A program made the translations under genes and the position numbers. From a virus: a DNA stretch of 42,800 nt. The notes beneath the pieces were generated by a model. It did no database searches and was not told the origin of the DNA. It saw only the letters and a list, made by a program, of their open reading frames with translations. Every line of letters begins with the position of its first letter. Position 1 is the first letter of the stretch. Of the stretch, positions 22,044 through 31,868 are shown piece after piece. Where the stretch lies: IMG/VR virus record IMGVR_UViG_3300046791_000254, positions 1 to 42,800 of that record. One strand, 5' to 3'.

Positions 22044-23260
22044 TGGCAAACACAGTACGAGGCATCACCCAGGTTCAGTATTTCCGGCGACCCTATCATC
22101 AGGTCGATCCAGTCCCGAATCTGCTGGCACTTTATGCGCTCAGTATCAAGCCTTTCGGGTCCAACGAGGTTCAGCAACAACGTTTTGTCTCGCGCCCGCC
22201 CCCGCAGGATTTCATCTGGCAGGGCACGACGACGCGCGGTATTCCTCTACCGGCTGTGCAGGCCGCCTTCTTCCGACCGCCCACCCAGGTTGAGTATTAC
22301 CGCAGGCCCTATCGGCAGATCCCGCAGGAGTCCGCGCTCACCCTGAAGTTGGGTGTGGCAGGTCCGGCACCGTTCATCCCGTCTTATCAACCGGAAGTCT
22401 ATCGGCGTACCGATCGGGATTTTCTGCAGATGGAGACGCTCTCCTATCTGCCTGGTCCGGTCATCGCACCTTACATTCCTGTGGATTTCCCGACGCCCAT
22501 GCGGGCGCGGGCGACCCCTCAGGACTTCCTGTTCCCGAGCACGGGCATCGCCCCGCCAAAGCCTTTCGCGCAGCTGGACTGGCCGCTGAACCTTCCGGTC
22601 CGTCAGACGCGGATGCACTTCGAGATAACCGGCGCTACTACCCGGGGGATTCCGACCGGCATCAATGCGCCGTTCTCTCAGAAGGAATGGCCGCAGACCA
22701 CAAGGCCGAAAGAGACCTTCCATGAGATTCCCCCCAACACCACATTGAAGGGACTTCCGCAGGCGTTTCCCTTCTTTCAGGACGAATGGCCGTTACCCCT
22801 GCGCGCCCGAGAGTTCCCGGCCGAGAGCTATCAGAGTCCACAGATCCTGCTCACAACGGCAGTGTTACGGCCCTTCGCGCAGACCGACTGGCCGCCGCTG
22901 CCGATCCGCCGCCCGACATTCCCGAGCGCGGATTTCGGCTGGGAAGCCTGGAACACGTTGTACCGTCCGTTGCCGCCGATCGGAGGGCTCATCATGCCCA
23001 ACCTCATCGGGGACAATATCTATGAGGCCATGAAACTCCTGCAGCAGGCGGGAATTTATGTGCCCAACACGAACTACTTCAATCAGGTCTCGAGTATCAG
23101 GATCCAATGGGGTCACAGTGATCAGTACCTCGGAGGCACCGTGATCGCCCAATCCATACAGGGAGGTAACCTTACGAGCAAAGGCGCACCGCTGCTGCTC
23201 ACCATTGCCTCCTTCCCGTTTGCGTCCTTCTTTGATCTCCCACCGGACTGGAAGCAATGA
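22043..23260 (+). CDS. Pro-rich DWP-repeat protein with PASTA-like C-terminus, 405 aa
   Basis: The first 320 residues contain about eight imperfect repeats of 35-45 residues built around PF-x-Q-x-D/E-W-P or x-Y-Y/F-R-R-P-Y (FAQLDWP, FSQKEWP, FFQDEWP, FAQTDWP; VQYFRRPY, VEYYRRPY), with TTRGIP connecting several. Residues about 325-400 (IMPNLIGDNIYEAMKLLQQA, then VIAQSIQGGNLTSKGAPLLL) follow the PASTA-domain pattern of peptidoglycan-binding repeats. I recall similar DWP repeats in marine podophage proteins. A cell-wall or surface adhesin role is inferred. Confidence 0.68.
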   Translation: MANTVRGITQVQYFRRPYHQVDPVPNLLALYALSIKPFGSNEVQQQRFVSRPPPQDFIWQGTTTRGIPLPAVQAAFFRPPTQVEYYRRPYRQIPQESALTLKLGVAGPAPFIPSYQPEVYRRTDRDFLQMETLSYLPGPVIAPYIPVDFPTPMRARATPQDFLFPSTGIAPPKPFAQLDWPLNLPVRQTRMHFEITGATTRGIPTGINAPFSQKEWPQTTRPKETFHEIPPNTTLKGLPQAFPFFQDEWPLPLRAREFPAESYQSPQILLTTAVLRPFAQTDWPPLPIRRPTFPSADFGWEAWNTLYRPLPPIGGLIMPNLIGDNIYEAMKLLQQAGIYVPNTNYFNQVSSIRIQWGHSDQYLGGTVIAQSIQGGNLTSKGAPLLLTIASFPFASFFDLPPDWKQ

Positions 23261-24249
23261 GCAACAACACCGCTTTGGATCTCATCAAAGGGGCATTACG
23301 CCGGATCAACTCCTATCAATCCGGTGAGACCATTGCCCCGCAGGATACCCAGGATTGCCTGGATACCCTCAATGACATGCTGGATATGTGGAGCACAGAT
23401 AAGCTCTCAGTCTACGGCTCGAACGAGAACATCCTCCAGTGGAATTCGGGACAGGCTCAATACACGATCGGCAATCCCACCTGTACCTCTATCGGAGAAC
23501 CGCCATTCACCGGGACCCTGACGGCGAATTCCAACGTCATCACAAACGTCACGAATCTTCCGACAGACCTCGTAGCCGGTACGGCATTGTCGGGGAACTC
23601 CGCAGGCTCCACGCTCACGGACTCGCAGAACATCATCCCGGCCGGGACTTACGTGACTGCGATCGGTACCAACACTGTGACCATGAGTGCAGTAGCCATC
23701 GCCAATTCATCGGGGACGGATCAGATCACCTATACGATCCCCGGTGACTTCGCCATCCCACGTCCCTTGCGGATCAGCTATGCCTTCACGCGTTACAGTC
23801 AGCTGGACTTCGAGCTGGACGTCCGGGCCAGTCTCGAGGAATTCAACTCCATCCTTTTCAAGGCCCAGCCGGGTCCGTGGCCTACCTTGGGCTGGTATAA
23901 CAATCTCATGCCCTATGGGGTATTGAATGTCTATCAGTTACCCAGCAATGGGGGCGAGCTCCATCTCTTCACCGATACGCTGCTCGAGAGCCTGACGGCC
24001 ACGCAGGTCTTCATCCTACCGCCCGGTTACTCGGCTGCGATCAAGTGGAATCTCGCGTTGCAGTTATGGCCGGAATATATGGGGCCTATCCCCGTCCCGT
24101 CCCAACTCGCCAAGAATGCCGACCAGGCCTATAAGGCGATTCAATCGCTGAATGCCAAACCGGCGCCTGAATCCCGGTATGACCGGGAACTGCTCGCCGG
24201 GGACCGGCCTGACGGGGGCTGGATCACCCACGGCGGGTACGGGCGCTAA
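23257..24249 (+). CDS. P22 gp4-like tail accessory factor, 330 aa
   Basis: The N-terminus (LIKGALRRINSYQSGETIAP, LDTLNDMLDMWSTDKLSVYG) is the signature of P22 gp4 and relatives, which bind the bottom of the portal ring after packaging and begin tail assembly. P22 gp4 is about 166 aa. This protein has an insertion after residue 75 (TLTANSNVITNVTNLPTDLV and on) and continues with a conserved part PRPLRISYAFTRYSQLDFEL. It lies directly before the gp10-like gene, as in P22. Confidence 0.88.
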   Translation: MSNNTALDLIKGALRRINSYQSGETIAPQDTQDCLDTLNDMLDMWSTDKLSVYGSNENILQWNSGQAQYTIGNPTCTSIGEPPFTGTLTANSNVITNVTNLPTDLVAGTALSGNSAGSTLTDSQNIIPAGTYVTAIGTNTVTMSAVAIANSSGTDQITYTIPGDFAIPRPLRISYAFTRYSQLDFELDVRASLEEFNSILFKAQPGPWPTLGWYNNLMPYGVLNVYQLPSNGGELHLFTDTLLESLTATQVFILPPGYSAAIKWNLALQLWPEYMGPIPVPSQLAKNADQAYKAIQSLNAKPAPESRYDRELLAGDRPDGGWITHGGYGR

Positions 24250-24251
24250 CC

Positions 24252-25817
24252 ATGGAAGTCTTCGGCGACTTTGGCTTCAATGCGGGTGAAGATAACACCG
24301 CGAATCCGTATCAGGATGCGCAGGTCTGTATCAATTGGTTCCCGGAAATCTCGCCTTCGAAAACCGCCAAGAGCGCCACTTCCCTGCTCGGAGCTCCGGG
24401 ACTGGTTCAGGTCGCAGCCGCTCCCGGAGGGGGAGCGCCGGGATTCTCCACCAGCATGACCCAATGGCCGCAACCTTCTGCGGTCACGAATCTGCCTGTG
24501 CGGGGATGTTGGGTATTACCGGGTCGGACTCAGGCGCTCGTGGTTATCGCGAACGTCTGTTATCTCTGCACGATTGTAACTCCCGGCAGTCTCAATACCC
24601 CAGGTTCTCTGGCGCTCACCAAAGTAGGAATGCTGGCGACCAGCATGGGACCTGTGAGCATCCGGGACAATGGGAAGCAGGGTAATTACGCAGTCATTGT
24701 GGATGGCCCTTACGGCTATCTCTACACCATCAACACCCAGGCTTTCGCGCAGATCACCGATACGGACTTCCTGGGCGCCTCTCTGACGGCTTACATCGAC
24801 GGCTGGTGGATCTTCAACCAGAACAACACCGCTGTGTTTTATACCGATGGCCAACCGTATTCTCCGGCGTTCAATGCGTCCTACTTCGCTCTGAAGGATG
24901 CCTTCAGCGACCTCCTGGTGGGAGTGATCGAGAACAAGGAAGAACTGTGGCTGATCGGCGAGACCACGACGGAGCCCTGGTATGACGCGGGGGGGCAATA
25001 TTTCCCCTTCCAGCGACTGGTGGGCTCGATGCTCCAGATCGGCTGCAAGGCGCGCTATTCGATCTGCCGGCTGGTCTCGGAAGGACAGGAAGGGCTGATC
25101 TGGCTGGGACGCTCGGAACGCGGTGAGAACGTTGTCGTTCGCACCAAGGGATTCGCGTACGACGTGGTCTCAACGCCTGCGGTCTCCAATGCGATTGCGC
25201 AATACACCGTCACCGACGATGCGATCGCCTATACCTATGCGGAAGGCGGGCACGAGTTCTGGGTGCTCATCTTCCCTACTGCTGATGCTACCTGGGTTTA
25301 TGACGCCACCATGCCCCCGGCCTTCGCCTGGACGCAAAGGCTCTCTTACGACCCCTATACCCAGCAGTACCACCGCCACCGCTCCAACTGCTACATGAAC
25401 TTTGGCGGGATGCGGATCGTGGGCGACTACCAGAATGGCGCGCTCTACCAGCTGACCCGCAATGCCTACACGGATGCGGGTTGGCCGATTCTCGCCCGAC
25501 GCCGTTCACCCTACATCTGGAGCAAGGAAAGCCGCGAGCGGGTGTTCATGTCCTCACTCCAGATCGACTTCGCGCCGGGGCAGGGAGCCTCATCCGGTCT
25601 CGGCGCCAATCCCCAGGCGAGTCTGCGACTCTCGAAGGATTACGGCACCACCTATGGACAGAGCCTTTCTCTGCCCATGGGAGCTACGGGGCAGTATACG
25701 AATCGCTCAATGGCCCGAAAACTCGGTTGGACGCGCGGCTCCGTCGCGCAGATCGAGGTCATCGCTCCTGTGAATCGGGATATCACGGGTGTGACGCTGA
25801 AGGCGTTCGGTCCATGA
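24252..25817 (+). CDS. P22 gp10-like packaged DNA stabilisation / tail protein, 521 aa
   Basis: The sequence has CINWFPEISPSKTAKSATSL, GAPGLVQVA, RGCWVLPGRTQALVVIANVC and a late TRGSVAQIEVIAPVNRDITG, the plan of the P22 gp10 family (472 aa). It forms the tail hub below gp4 and prevents DNA leakage. Position and size fit well. It overlaps the next gene by 4 nt. Confidence 0.9.
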   Translation: MEVFGDFGFNAGEDNTANPYQDAQVCINWFPEISPSKTAKSATSLLGAPGLVQVAAAPGGGAPGFSTSMTQWPQPSAVTNLPVRGCWVLPGRTQALVVIANVCYLCTIVTPGSLNTPGSLALTKVGMLATSMGPVSIRDNGKQGNYAVIVDGPYGYLYTINTQAFAQITDTDFLGASLTAYIDGWWIFNQNNTAVFYTDGQPYSPAFNASYFALKDAFSDLLVGVIENKEELWLIGETTTEPWYDAGGQYFPFQRLVGSMLQIGCKARYSICRLVSEGQEGLIWLGRSERGENVVVRTKGFAYDVVSTPAVSNAIAQYTVTDDAIAYTYAEGGHEFWVLIFPTADATWVYDATMPPAFAWTQRLSYDPYTQQYHRHRSNCYMNFGGMRIVGDYQNGALYQLTRNAYTDAGWPILARRRSPYIWSKESRERVFMSSLQIDFAPGQGASSGLGANPQASLRLSKDYGTTYGQSLSLPMGATGQYTNRSMARKLGWTRGSVAQIEVIAPVNRDITGVTLKAFGP

Positions 25818-26365
25818 GTCTCTTACCTGGACGGATCATCCCGGAGACCGTGGCATTCGGTACGGTCGATACCGAGGGCAAGGTCCGTATCGATCACAAC
25901 TGGTGGCTGCTGCTCTACAACCTCTGCATCCAGGTGTTGGGGACAGGCAATGGACTCCCGGCCGATGCGCTCATCGATATCGAATCGACCGACACGGATG
26001 CGATCGATGCGGATGCTATTGCACTGCGGCAGCCGATCTGGAACCTGCAGAACGATCTTCCTATCCCTGATGTCCCCGACCTTGCGCAGGTGCTTCTCCT
26101 GGCTCAGGACACCCTATTAGCGGACCCGCCTGCGTCTGCCCAACCGGTCTCTGCGATCACCCCTGGTGCGTCGCCCTACACGTACACGGCCCCCTTTAAT
26201 GGGCAGGTGTCCGTGACCGGTGGAACCGTGTCGCAAATCCAATTGATCCGGCAGTCGACCACGGTCGCGACCGGCCTGACCGCAGGTCTGATCATGGTCA
26301 GCCGCCTGGATCAGGTGGTGGTGACCTATACCGGGACGCCCACCATGGTTTTCATCCCCACTTGA
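25814..26365 (+). CDS. Hypothetical tail-region protein, 183 aa
   Basis: ATG 25814 (ATGA overlap with the gp10-like stop). It starts MSLLPGRIIPETVAFGTVDT, has an Asp/Ile-rich middle (DIESTDTDAIDADAIALRQP) and ends in a small beta domain. In P22 the tail needle (gp26) follows gp10. This protein is not clearly a trimeric coiled-coil needle, so I do not assign that role. Confidence 0.65.
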   Translation: MSLLPGRIIPETVAFGTVDTEGKVRIDHNWWLLLYNLCIQVLGTGNGLPADALIDIESTDTDAIDADAIALRQPIWNLQNDLPIPDVPDLAQVLLLAQDTLLADPPASAQPVSAITPGASPYTYTAPFNGQVSVTGGTVSQIQLIRQSTTVATGLTAGLIMVSRLDQVVVTYTGTPTMVFIPT

Positions 26366-26372
26366 GGTCCCC

Positions 26373-26711
26373 ATGACGACCGTAACCCAGGTCCAGCTCG
26401 TCGCACCCGTTCAGCTTGGCAATGCTGACGCGACGGTTTACTCTACGCCTACGCTGACGACTGTGAAGATTGGCCGCGCCGTCTTCACCAACACCACAGC
26501 GAGTGCCGTCACGATCACAGCCGGTGTCACGACCGGTGGAGCACTCGCCGCAGCGACCACCATGATCTCCGCACGCTCACTCGCCCCCGGGGAAGCTTAT
26601 GTGAGTCCCGAGCTCGCAGGGGCTGTTTTCCCTGCCGGCTCTGCCTTACGCGCGTATGCCTCGGCGGGGACTTCCGTCACTTTCACGATGTCGGGGCTCA
26701 CCATCGTATGA
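26373..26711 (+). CDS. Small conserved structural protein, 112 aa
   Basis: [20 protein letters not shown] followed by a beta-sandwich-like sequence ([40 protein letters not shown]). I recall single-domain proteins of this type in the tail regions of many phages. Function unknown. Confidence 0.68.
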   Translation: MTTVTQVQLVAPVQLGNADATVYSTPTLTTVKIGRAVFTNTTASAVTITAGVTTGGALAAATTMISARSLAPGEAYVSPELAGAVFPAGSALRAYASAGTSVTFTMSGLTIV

Positions 26712-26908
26712 GCGATGCCTGGCGTGTCCTCGCCTGGGATACCTACTTCTGCGGGGCGATGACCATGAGCCTACATCCGGGCACCACGCGGGATGCGGCC
26801 AAACCCCGCACGGTGTCTGAATGCGCCCAGATCGCTGATGAAATGCTGAAGGAGCGCGACCGGCGATTCCCCTCAGGAGCCCAGGATGAGCATTCGCTCA
26901 CTCCATAG
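26708..26908 (+). CDS. Hypothetical protein, 66 aa
   Basis: Coupled to the previous gene by an ATGA overlap and overlapping the hydroxylase-like gene by 23 nt. Contains a helical [19 protein letters not shown] segment. No known family; the long overlap suggests translational coupling with the hydroxylase. Confidence 0.55.
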   Translation: MSDAWRVLAWDTYFCGAMTMSLHPGTTRDAAKPRTVSECAQIADEMLKERDRRFPSGAQDEHSLTP

Positions 26909-27428
26909 AAAATTCCCGGTACGCACACTGCGATGGGAATTAGAGCAACAGCCACAATTGTGGGACCAACACAAGTGGCGTACCGATCACCCGCGAAGCC
27001 CGCATCGGGAGGCTTCCGACATCTGGGTCCGATATAACGCTATCGAGAACTTAGGGCCTCACTTCAACGATCCGCACGAAGCCGTGTGGTATCCATGCGC
27101 CGAGCACTTGCCGAGTATCAAACATCTCGTTGCCGATGTGATGGAGGCGGTTGAGGGGGCGCAGTTGGGTGGGGTTCTGATCACCAGGATTCCTGCAGGA
27201 AAACAGGTCTATCCGCATGTCGATCAGGGTTGGCATGCTACCCACTACGAGAAGTTTGCGGTGCAGATCAAGGGTAATCTGGGACAGATGTTCTGCTTCA
27301 AGGACTCGCAGTTATCACCCCTTGAAGGCGAGCTTTATTGGTTCAACAACCAACAGCCTCACTGGGTAGTCAATAACTCCTGTGAGGATCGAATCACGCT
27401 GATCTGTTGCATTCGGAGGGCGCACTGA
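26886..27428 (+). CDS. Aspartyl/asparaginyl beta-hydroxylase-like Fe(II)/2-oxoglutarate oxygenase, 180 aa
   Basis: The double-stranded beta-helix metal triad is visible: H111 and D113 in YPHVDQGW, then H159 in [11 protein letters not shown], with R169 (SCEDRITL) in place to hold 2-oxoglutarate. The region [13 protein letters not shown] is a hallmark of the Asp/Asn hydroxylase-like family. Substrate is unknown: a virion protein, a host surface component or a free metabolite are all possible. The complete triad argues that the enzyme is active. It lies between gp10-like and ejection protein genes. Confidence 0.82.
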   Translation: MSIRSLHRKFPVRTLRWELEQQPQLWDQHKWRTDHPRSPHREASDIWVRYNAIENLGPHFNDPHEAVWYPCAEHLPSIKHLVADVMEAVEGAQLGGVLITRIPAGKQVYPHVDQGWHATHYEKFAVQIKGNLGQMFCFKDSQLSPLEGELYWFNNQQPHWVVNNSCEDRITLICCIRRAH

Positions 27429-28189
27429 TGCCTTGGGGATTTGTGGCCGCCGCTGTTGTGGGCGCTGTAGGAAGCAATATCGCCGCAGGTAAGCAGGCCT
27501 CTGGTCAACGGCAGGCGGCCCAGACTCAGGCGGATATGTTCAACACCATCACGGGGCAGGAACAACCGTTCATGCAAGCCGGAGTGGGGGCGACCAATGC
27601 GCTGTCGGAACTCTTAGGGACTGCCGCTCCAACCGGTGCGGGAGGCACTGCTTCGGGGACCGGACTGCCTGGAGGCTATCTCACGCAGCAGTTCAATCCG
27701 ACCATGTCGGATCTGCAGAACTACCCCGGGTATCAGTTCGCGCTCAAGACCGGGGGTCAGGCGCTGGAGAATGCCAACACGCCCGGAGTGGGAGCACTAT
27801 CAGGCCCCGCGCTCAAATCTCTCATGAGCTTCAACCAGGGGATGGCGGGGACGCAGTATCAGAATGCGTTCAACAACTTCATGACCCAGCAGAACGCCAT
27901 CTTCGGACGCCTGTCGGGGATCGCGGGATTGGGCCAGAACGCCGCGAGCAATACGGGCACAGCGGGGACGCAGTTGGGTACGGGCATTGCACAGGCCCAG
28001 GCCGCAGCGGCCGGGGCTCAGGCCGGCGGGATTGTCGGTGCCACCAATTCCATTTCGAACAACGCGGTTCCCCTTGCCTATCTCATGAGCCAGAACAATA
28101 GCGGTGGTGGAGGCGGTGGGGGAAGTGGATATGGGGGCCCCGTTACCGATCCTAACAGCGGGTATACCTATACCTTCGGAGGCGGCTGA
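27428..28189 (+). CDS. Ejection-type internal virion protein, 253 aa
   Basis: ATG 27428 overlaps the hydroxylase stop by one base. The N-terminus [20 protein letters not shown] followed by a Gln/Ala-rich part (GKQASGQRQAAQTQADMF) and Gly-rich repeats is typical of small ejection/internal proteins preceding the two large ones (P22 gp7/gp20/gp16 order). The end is a Gly tract (NNSGGGGGGG) followed by YTYTFGGG. Possibly membrane-active during DNA delivery. The exact P22 counterpart is not certain. Confidence 0.65.
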   Translation: MPWGFVAAAVVGAVGSNIAAGKQASGQRQAAQTQADMFNTITGQEQPFMQAGVGATNALSELLGTAAPTGAGGTASGTGLPGGYLTQQFNPTMSDLQNYPGYQFALKTGGQALENANTPGVGALSGPALKSLMSFNQGMAGTQYQNAFNNFMTQQNAIFGRLSGIAGLGQNAASNTGTAGTQLGTGIAQAQAAAAGAQAGGIVGATNSISNNAVPLAYLMSQNNSGGGGGGGSGYGGPVTDPNSGYTYTFGGG

Positions 28190-29709
28190 TGGCCGACTTC
28201 GGCGCTCCCGTTGCTCAGAACGTCAACACCGGAAACGGGGTTCAGACGCTCTCGGGTTTGATCGGTCTGCAATCCCAACGACTGGGGATCCAGCAGCAGC
28301 AGCAGGCCCTGCAGGGACAGGCCGCACAGGTCCAGCAGGAGCAGCAGACCGCGCAGCAGCGCTCCGGTATCGCCTCCTTCATGTCGAGCTTCGATCCCAC
28401 CCAGCATGTGGGCTCCGATGGCACGCTCGACCTGGATGCGGTACTGACCGATCCGAAGCTCCGTCAGGCGGCCGGGGATCAATTCCCGGCGCTTATGCAG
28501 CAAATGGTGCAGGTGAAGAGCGCTCAGCTGGGCGCGAAGCAGCAGCTCGCCTCCTTGAATGGAGACCTGCGCAACCAGTTCTCGCAGACCATCGGGAGCC
28601 TACGAACCGATCCGGAAGTGGTGAAAGACACCCCCGCAGGGCGGCAGAAGGTGCAGCAGGCTATGGGCGATTTCGCCGAAACGGGCGGCCCGGATGCGGC
28701 GCGCGTGGCGAACATCTATGCGGGTGTCGTGAACCACGTACCCCAAGGGAAGCTCTCTCAGACGCTGTCGAACTTCCAGCTCCAGGCCATGGACACGGGA
28801 GCGCAGTCCGCAAGACAGGCGCCGACCTACGCCAATACCGGCGGGAAGTTGGTGCAGACCAATCCCCAAGCGGCCGGTGGGTCCCCACAGGGCGACCTGA
28901 CCAATACCGTGGGACCGGGGATGTCGACCTTCCAGGATCAGGCGGGCAATACCTGGTCGGTGAATCCTCAGAACCCAGGTGCTGCCACTCTCGTAGGCCA
29001 TGGAAATGCTCCCCGTGGAACATCGGACACTCCCGGTGCCCCTCCGGTGCTTTCAGTCGGGGGAAAGGAAAACACGGCCGCCTCAGCCCTGAACGACGAG
29101 CAGACCTATTCCCAAGTTCGAACCGCAGCGAATAAAGCCCCGGTCACGAAGAACATCCTGCAGTCGATTTCGACCCTGGCCGATCAGAGCAAGACCGGCG
29201 TGGGCTCGAAAGAGATCGCGAACGCTGAATCGGTGATCAGCCAATACATCCCCGGCTTCAAAGCCGCGGGAGATGCCGCCACCAACCGCCAGCTTCTGGG
29301 TAAGTACGTTGAACAACTCGCATTGCAAACGGCTGAGGCCAATGGCGCCTCCACGGATCAAGCGCGCGCCACGGTCGCCTCCGCCATTCCCGATCCCGAG
29401 CATATGACGCCACAGGCGATCAAGCGCGCCGCGCAGTTCATTCAGTCACAGACCCAGATCTCCCAAGCCCGCGGAGCGGTAGCGGAGAAATACCGTCAGG
29501 AACATGGGGGATCGTCGCAAGGACTGCGAGGTGTCGATGCCGCATTTATGCAGAACCTCGATCCTCGGGCCTTCGACTACATCTCACTCCCGAAGGAGCA
29601 GCGCGCGCAGTTTCTGCAGCAGCACTTCCCCGATCAGGCTTCTCGTCAGGCCTTCGCGCACCAGCTCGCCGTGATCGACCATTACGGGGGCTTCAACTAT
29701 GCCCGTTGA
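28189..29709 (+). CDS. Ejection-type internal virion protein, Gln-rich, 506 aa
   Basis: Starts MADFGAPVAQNVNTGNGVQT and soon shows a Gln-rich helix (SQRLGIQQQQQALQGQAAQ). The body is predominantly helical with few Cys, as for P22 gp20-type injected proteins. It lies between the small ejection protein and the 721-aa gene and overlaps the latter by 11 nt. Lytic or peptidase motifs are not seen. Confidence 0.68.
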   Translation: MADFGAPVAQNVNTGNGVQTLSGLIGLQSQRLGIQQQQQALQGQAAQVQQEQQTAQQRSGIASFMSSFDPTQHVGSDGTLDLDAVLTDPKLRQAAGDQFPALMQQMVQVKSAQLGAKQQLASLNGDLRNQFSQTIGSLRTDPEVVKDTPAGRQKVQQAMGDFAETGGPDAARVANIYAGVVNHVPQGKLSQTLSNFQLQAMDTGAQSARQAPTYANTGGKLVQTNPQAAGGSPQGDLTNTVGPGMSTFQDQAGNTWSVNPQNPGAATLVGHGNAPRGTSDTPGAPPVLSVGGKENTAASALNDEQTYSQVRTAANKAPVTKNILQSISTLADQSKTGVGSKEIANAESVISQYIPGFKAAGDAATNRQLLGKYVEQLALQTAEANGASTDQARATVASAIPDPEHMTPQAIKRAAQFIQSQTQISQARGAVAEKYRQEHGGSSQGLRGVDAAFMQNLDPRAFDYISLPKEQRAQFLQQHFPDQASRQAFAHQLAVIDHYGGFNYAR

Positions 29710-31864
29710 CGTCAAGGGCGCTATTGCGGATGCGTACGGCGGAGCGCCTCAGAAGCCGGTCGATAACATCGCAGACGCCATCTCAGATGCATATGCGCCG
29801 GTACAGGTCACCACCGCTCCAAAGCCGGGAGCGGGTCCCAGCCGATCGACCCGCTTCATGCAGGGGATCACCGACTTACCGACCGGTTTAGGTCAGATCG
29901 CCGAGCATGTCGCCGAGACACCGCTCAATGGTATCCGATGGGTGATCCGCGGCGGATTGAATGCGATCGGCGCGCACGATGCCGCGTCCCTCTTTGCGAA
30001 TGTCTCCACGAGTGACTTCGATCAGATCGTTCAGCAGCGCGAGCAGGACTATCAGAAAGCGCGCACGGATGCCCACCAGCAGGGGATCGACTGGTGGCGC
30101 TTGGGAGGACAGGCAGCCAACCCGGTGAACTATCTCACTCCCGGTGGAGTGGCGGGGACCGTCGCGGGACGGATCGGGCAATCGGCTCTCCAAGGCGCGG
30201 GGATTTCCGCCGCTATGCCTTCTCTCACTCCCGGAAGTTTCTGGTGGGATAAGGCCAAGGGAGCCGTGATTGGCGCGGCCACAGGCACGGTTATCTCCGG
30301 TCTCACGGAAGCCGCCATGCCGCTCATCCGCATGGGCGTGAAGGCGGTCAAAAGCGCCATCGGCGGTACCCAGGCAGCAGCAACGCCAGCCGCGGAAGCG
30401 GTCGTGAACAGTGCGCTCGCGTCCCGGGGCGTCGACCCGGCCTCGGTCGACTTGAATGTCCTCTCCGGTATGAAGGAGGAAGTGCAATCCGCGCTCGAGC
30501 ACGATGCGGAGCCTTCCGTTGAGGCAATCGCCAACCGCGCGCGCGCCGAGTCGCTTCCCGTTCCGGTACGCCTCATGCGAGGACAGGCCACAGGAGATCC
30601 GGCTGCATTCTCCGCAGAGCAGAACCTACGAGGTATCACGGGGGTAGGGGAACCGCTCACTCAACGCCTGCAGGAGCAGAACGCCGCCTTCATCCAGAAT
30701 CTGGACGCCTTGGGAGCCCGCGGAGCGCCCGACCCGGTCAGTACAGGCCAGCAGATCGAAAGCCGCGTGCAGACCATGTGGGACGGCCTCCAGGCGCAGA
30801 AAGAATCAGCCTATCAGGCCGTGCGCAATTCCCGTGGCCAGCCGGCCATGATGGATCAGTTCACCGCGTCCCAGCAGATCCGGGAGGCTTTGGACACCCC
30901 TCAGGCCATGCATGCGTGGGACACCCTTCCAGGACATATTCAAAGGACGGTCGAGGATCTCGAGGACGGAAATCTTCCACTCACGGTCGCTCAGATGCAG
31001 GCCCTCGATAAAGCTTGGGGCGCGGATGCCCGGGCAGCGGCCTCTACCAATCCTTCCCAATCCTACGCCATCAACACGGCCCGCCGGATTCTGGGCAATG
31101 CGCCGATTCAGGACGATGTCGGTCAGGAGGCGCGTGCGGCCTATCAGGCGGCCCGTGAGCTCCACGCCAACCAGATGTCGATGCTCGATCCGAAGCTACC
31201 CAATGGGCGACCGAATCCGAGCTTCCAGCCCCTGGTGAAGGCGGTGGTAATGGATGGGAAACCGGCGGAGACCCTGTTCCAGTCCCACTTCGCGGGGGCC
31301 GCTCCTTCGGTCGCTTCCCGCAATGTGTCATTCCTGAGCCAACTCGATCCGGGCGCACGTCAGGAGATCGGACAGACGCTCATGGGGGAGATCAAGCGCA
31401 CCGCGCTGTCCTCAGCCTCCGACGAGCGCGGCACGATCTCGCAGTCAGTCCTGACAGGGTGGGCCCGCGACCCGGTGAAAGCGGCCCGCATGCAAGCCCT
31501 GTTACCGGATCCTCTGGTGCAGACATTCCGTAACCTCGCCTCCACGGTGGAGGCAGCCAAGCGCTACCCGGTGGCGTCCACGGTCAACACGTCGAACACC
31601 GGATCCGCCGTGGTGAATGCGGCCATCTCAACCTTGAAGGAGGGGGCCATGGGACAGGTGGTCAAGCGCTTGCCGCTCGCCCGACCGATTGCGGAAGGCA
31701 TGGCAGCGGCCCGAACGCAGACCCAGGTCAATTCAGCCCTGAATCCGGGGGTGACCTTGAAATCACTGCTGACCGCCACTCCAAGTCAGGCGGCGGCGCG
31801 GCGGCTCACCAGTCGGTTGGCAGTTCCGGCGGCTATAGCGGCGGAGAGTTCCGATGAGGAATGA
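29699..31864 (+). CDS. Large ejection-type internal virion protein, 721 aa
   Basis: An Ala-rich helical protein; GQSALQGAGISAAMPSL and GAVIGAATGTVISGL are amphipathic or hydrophobic stretches in the first 210 residues that could insert into membrane. Size and order fit P22 gp16 (609 aa). No transglycosylase signature is visible. It is probably released into the periplasm with the DNA. Confidence 0.68.
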   Translation: MPVDVKGAIADAYGGAPQKPVDNIADAISDAYAPVQVTTAPKPGAGPSRSTRFMQGITDLPTGLGQIAEHVAETPLNGIRWVIRGGLNAIGAHDAASLFANVSTSDFDQIVQQREQDYQKARTDAHQQGIDWWRLGGQAANPVNYLTPGGVAGTVAGRIGQSALQGAGISAAMPSLTPGSFWWDKAKGAVIGAATGTVISGLTEAAMPLIRMGVKAVKSAIGGTQAAATPAAEAVVNSALASRGVDPASVDLNVLSGMKEEVQSALEHDAEPSVEAIANRARAESLPVPVRLMRGQATGDPAAFSAEQNLRGITGVGEPLTQRLQEQNAAFIQNLDALGARGAPDPVSTGQQIESRVQTMWDGLQAQKESAYQAVRNSRGQPAMMDQFTASQQIREALDTPQAMHAWDTLPGHIQRTVEDLEDGNLPLTVAQMQALDKAWGADARAAASTNPSQSYAINTARRILGNAPIQDDVGQEARAAYQAARELHANQMSMLDPKLPNGRPNPSFQPLVKAVVMDGKPAETLFQSHFAGAAPSVASRNVSFLSQLDPGARQEIGQTLMGEIKRTALSSASDERGTISQSVLTGWARDPVKAARMQALLPDPLVQTFRNLASTVEAAKRYPVASTVNTSNTGSAVVNAAISTLKEGAMGQVVKRLPLARPIAEGMAAARTQTQVNSALNPGVTLKSLLTATPSQAAARRLTSRLAVPAAIAAESSDEE

Positions 31865-31868
31865 GCCG

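Noticed and set aside
25814-26365. P22 tail needle (gp26)
   Set aside because: Position is right but the sequence lacks the long trimeric coiled-coil heptads expected of a needle.
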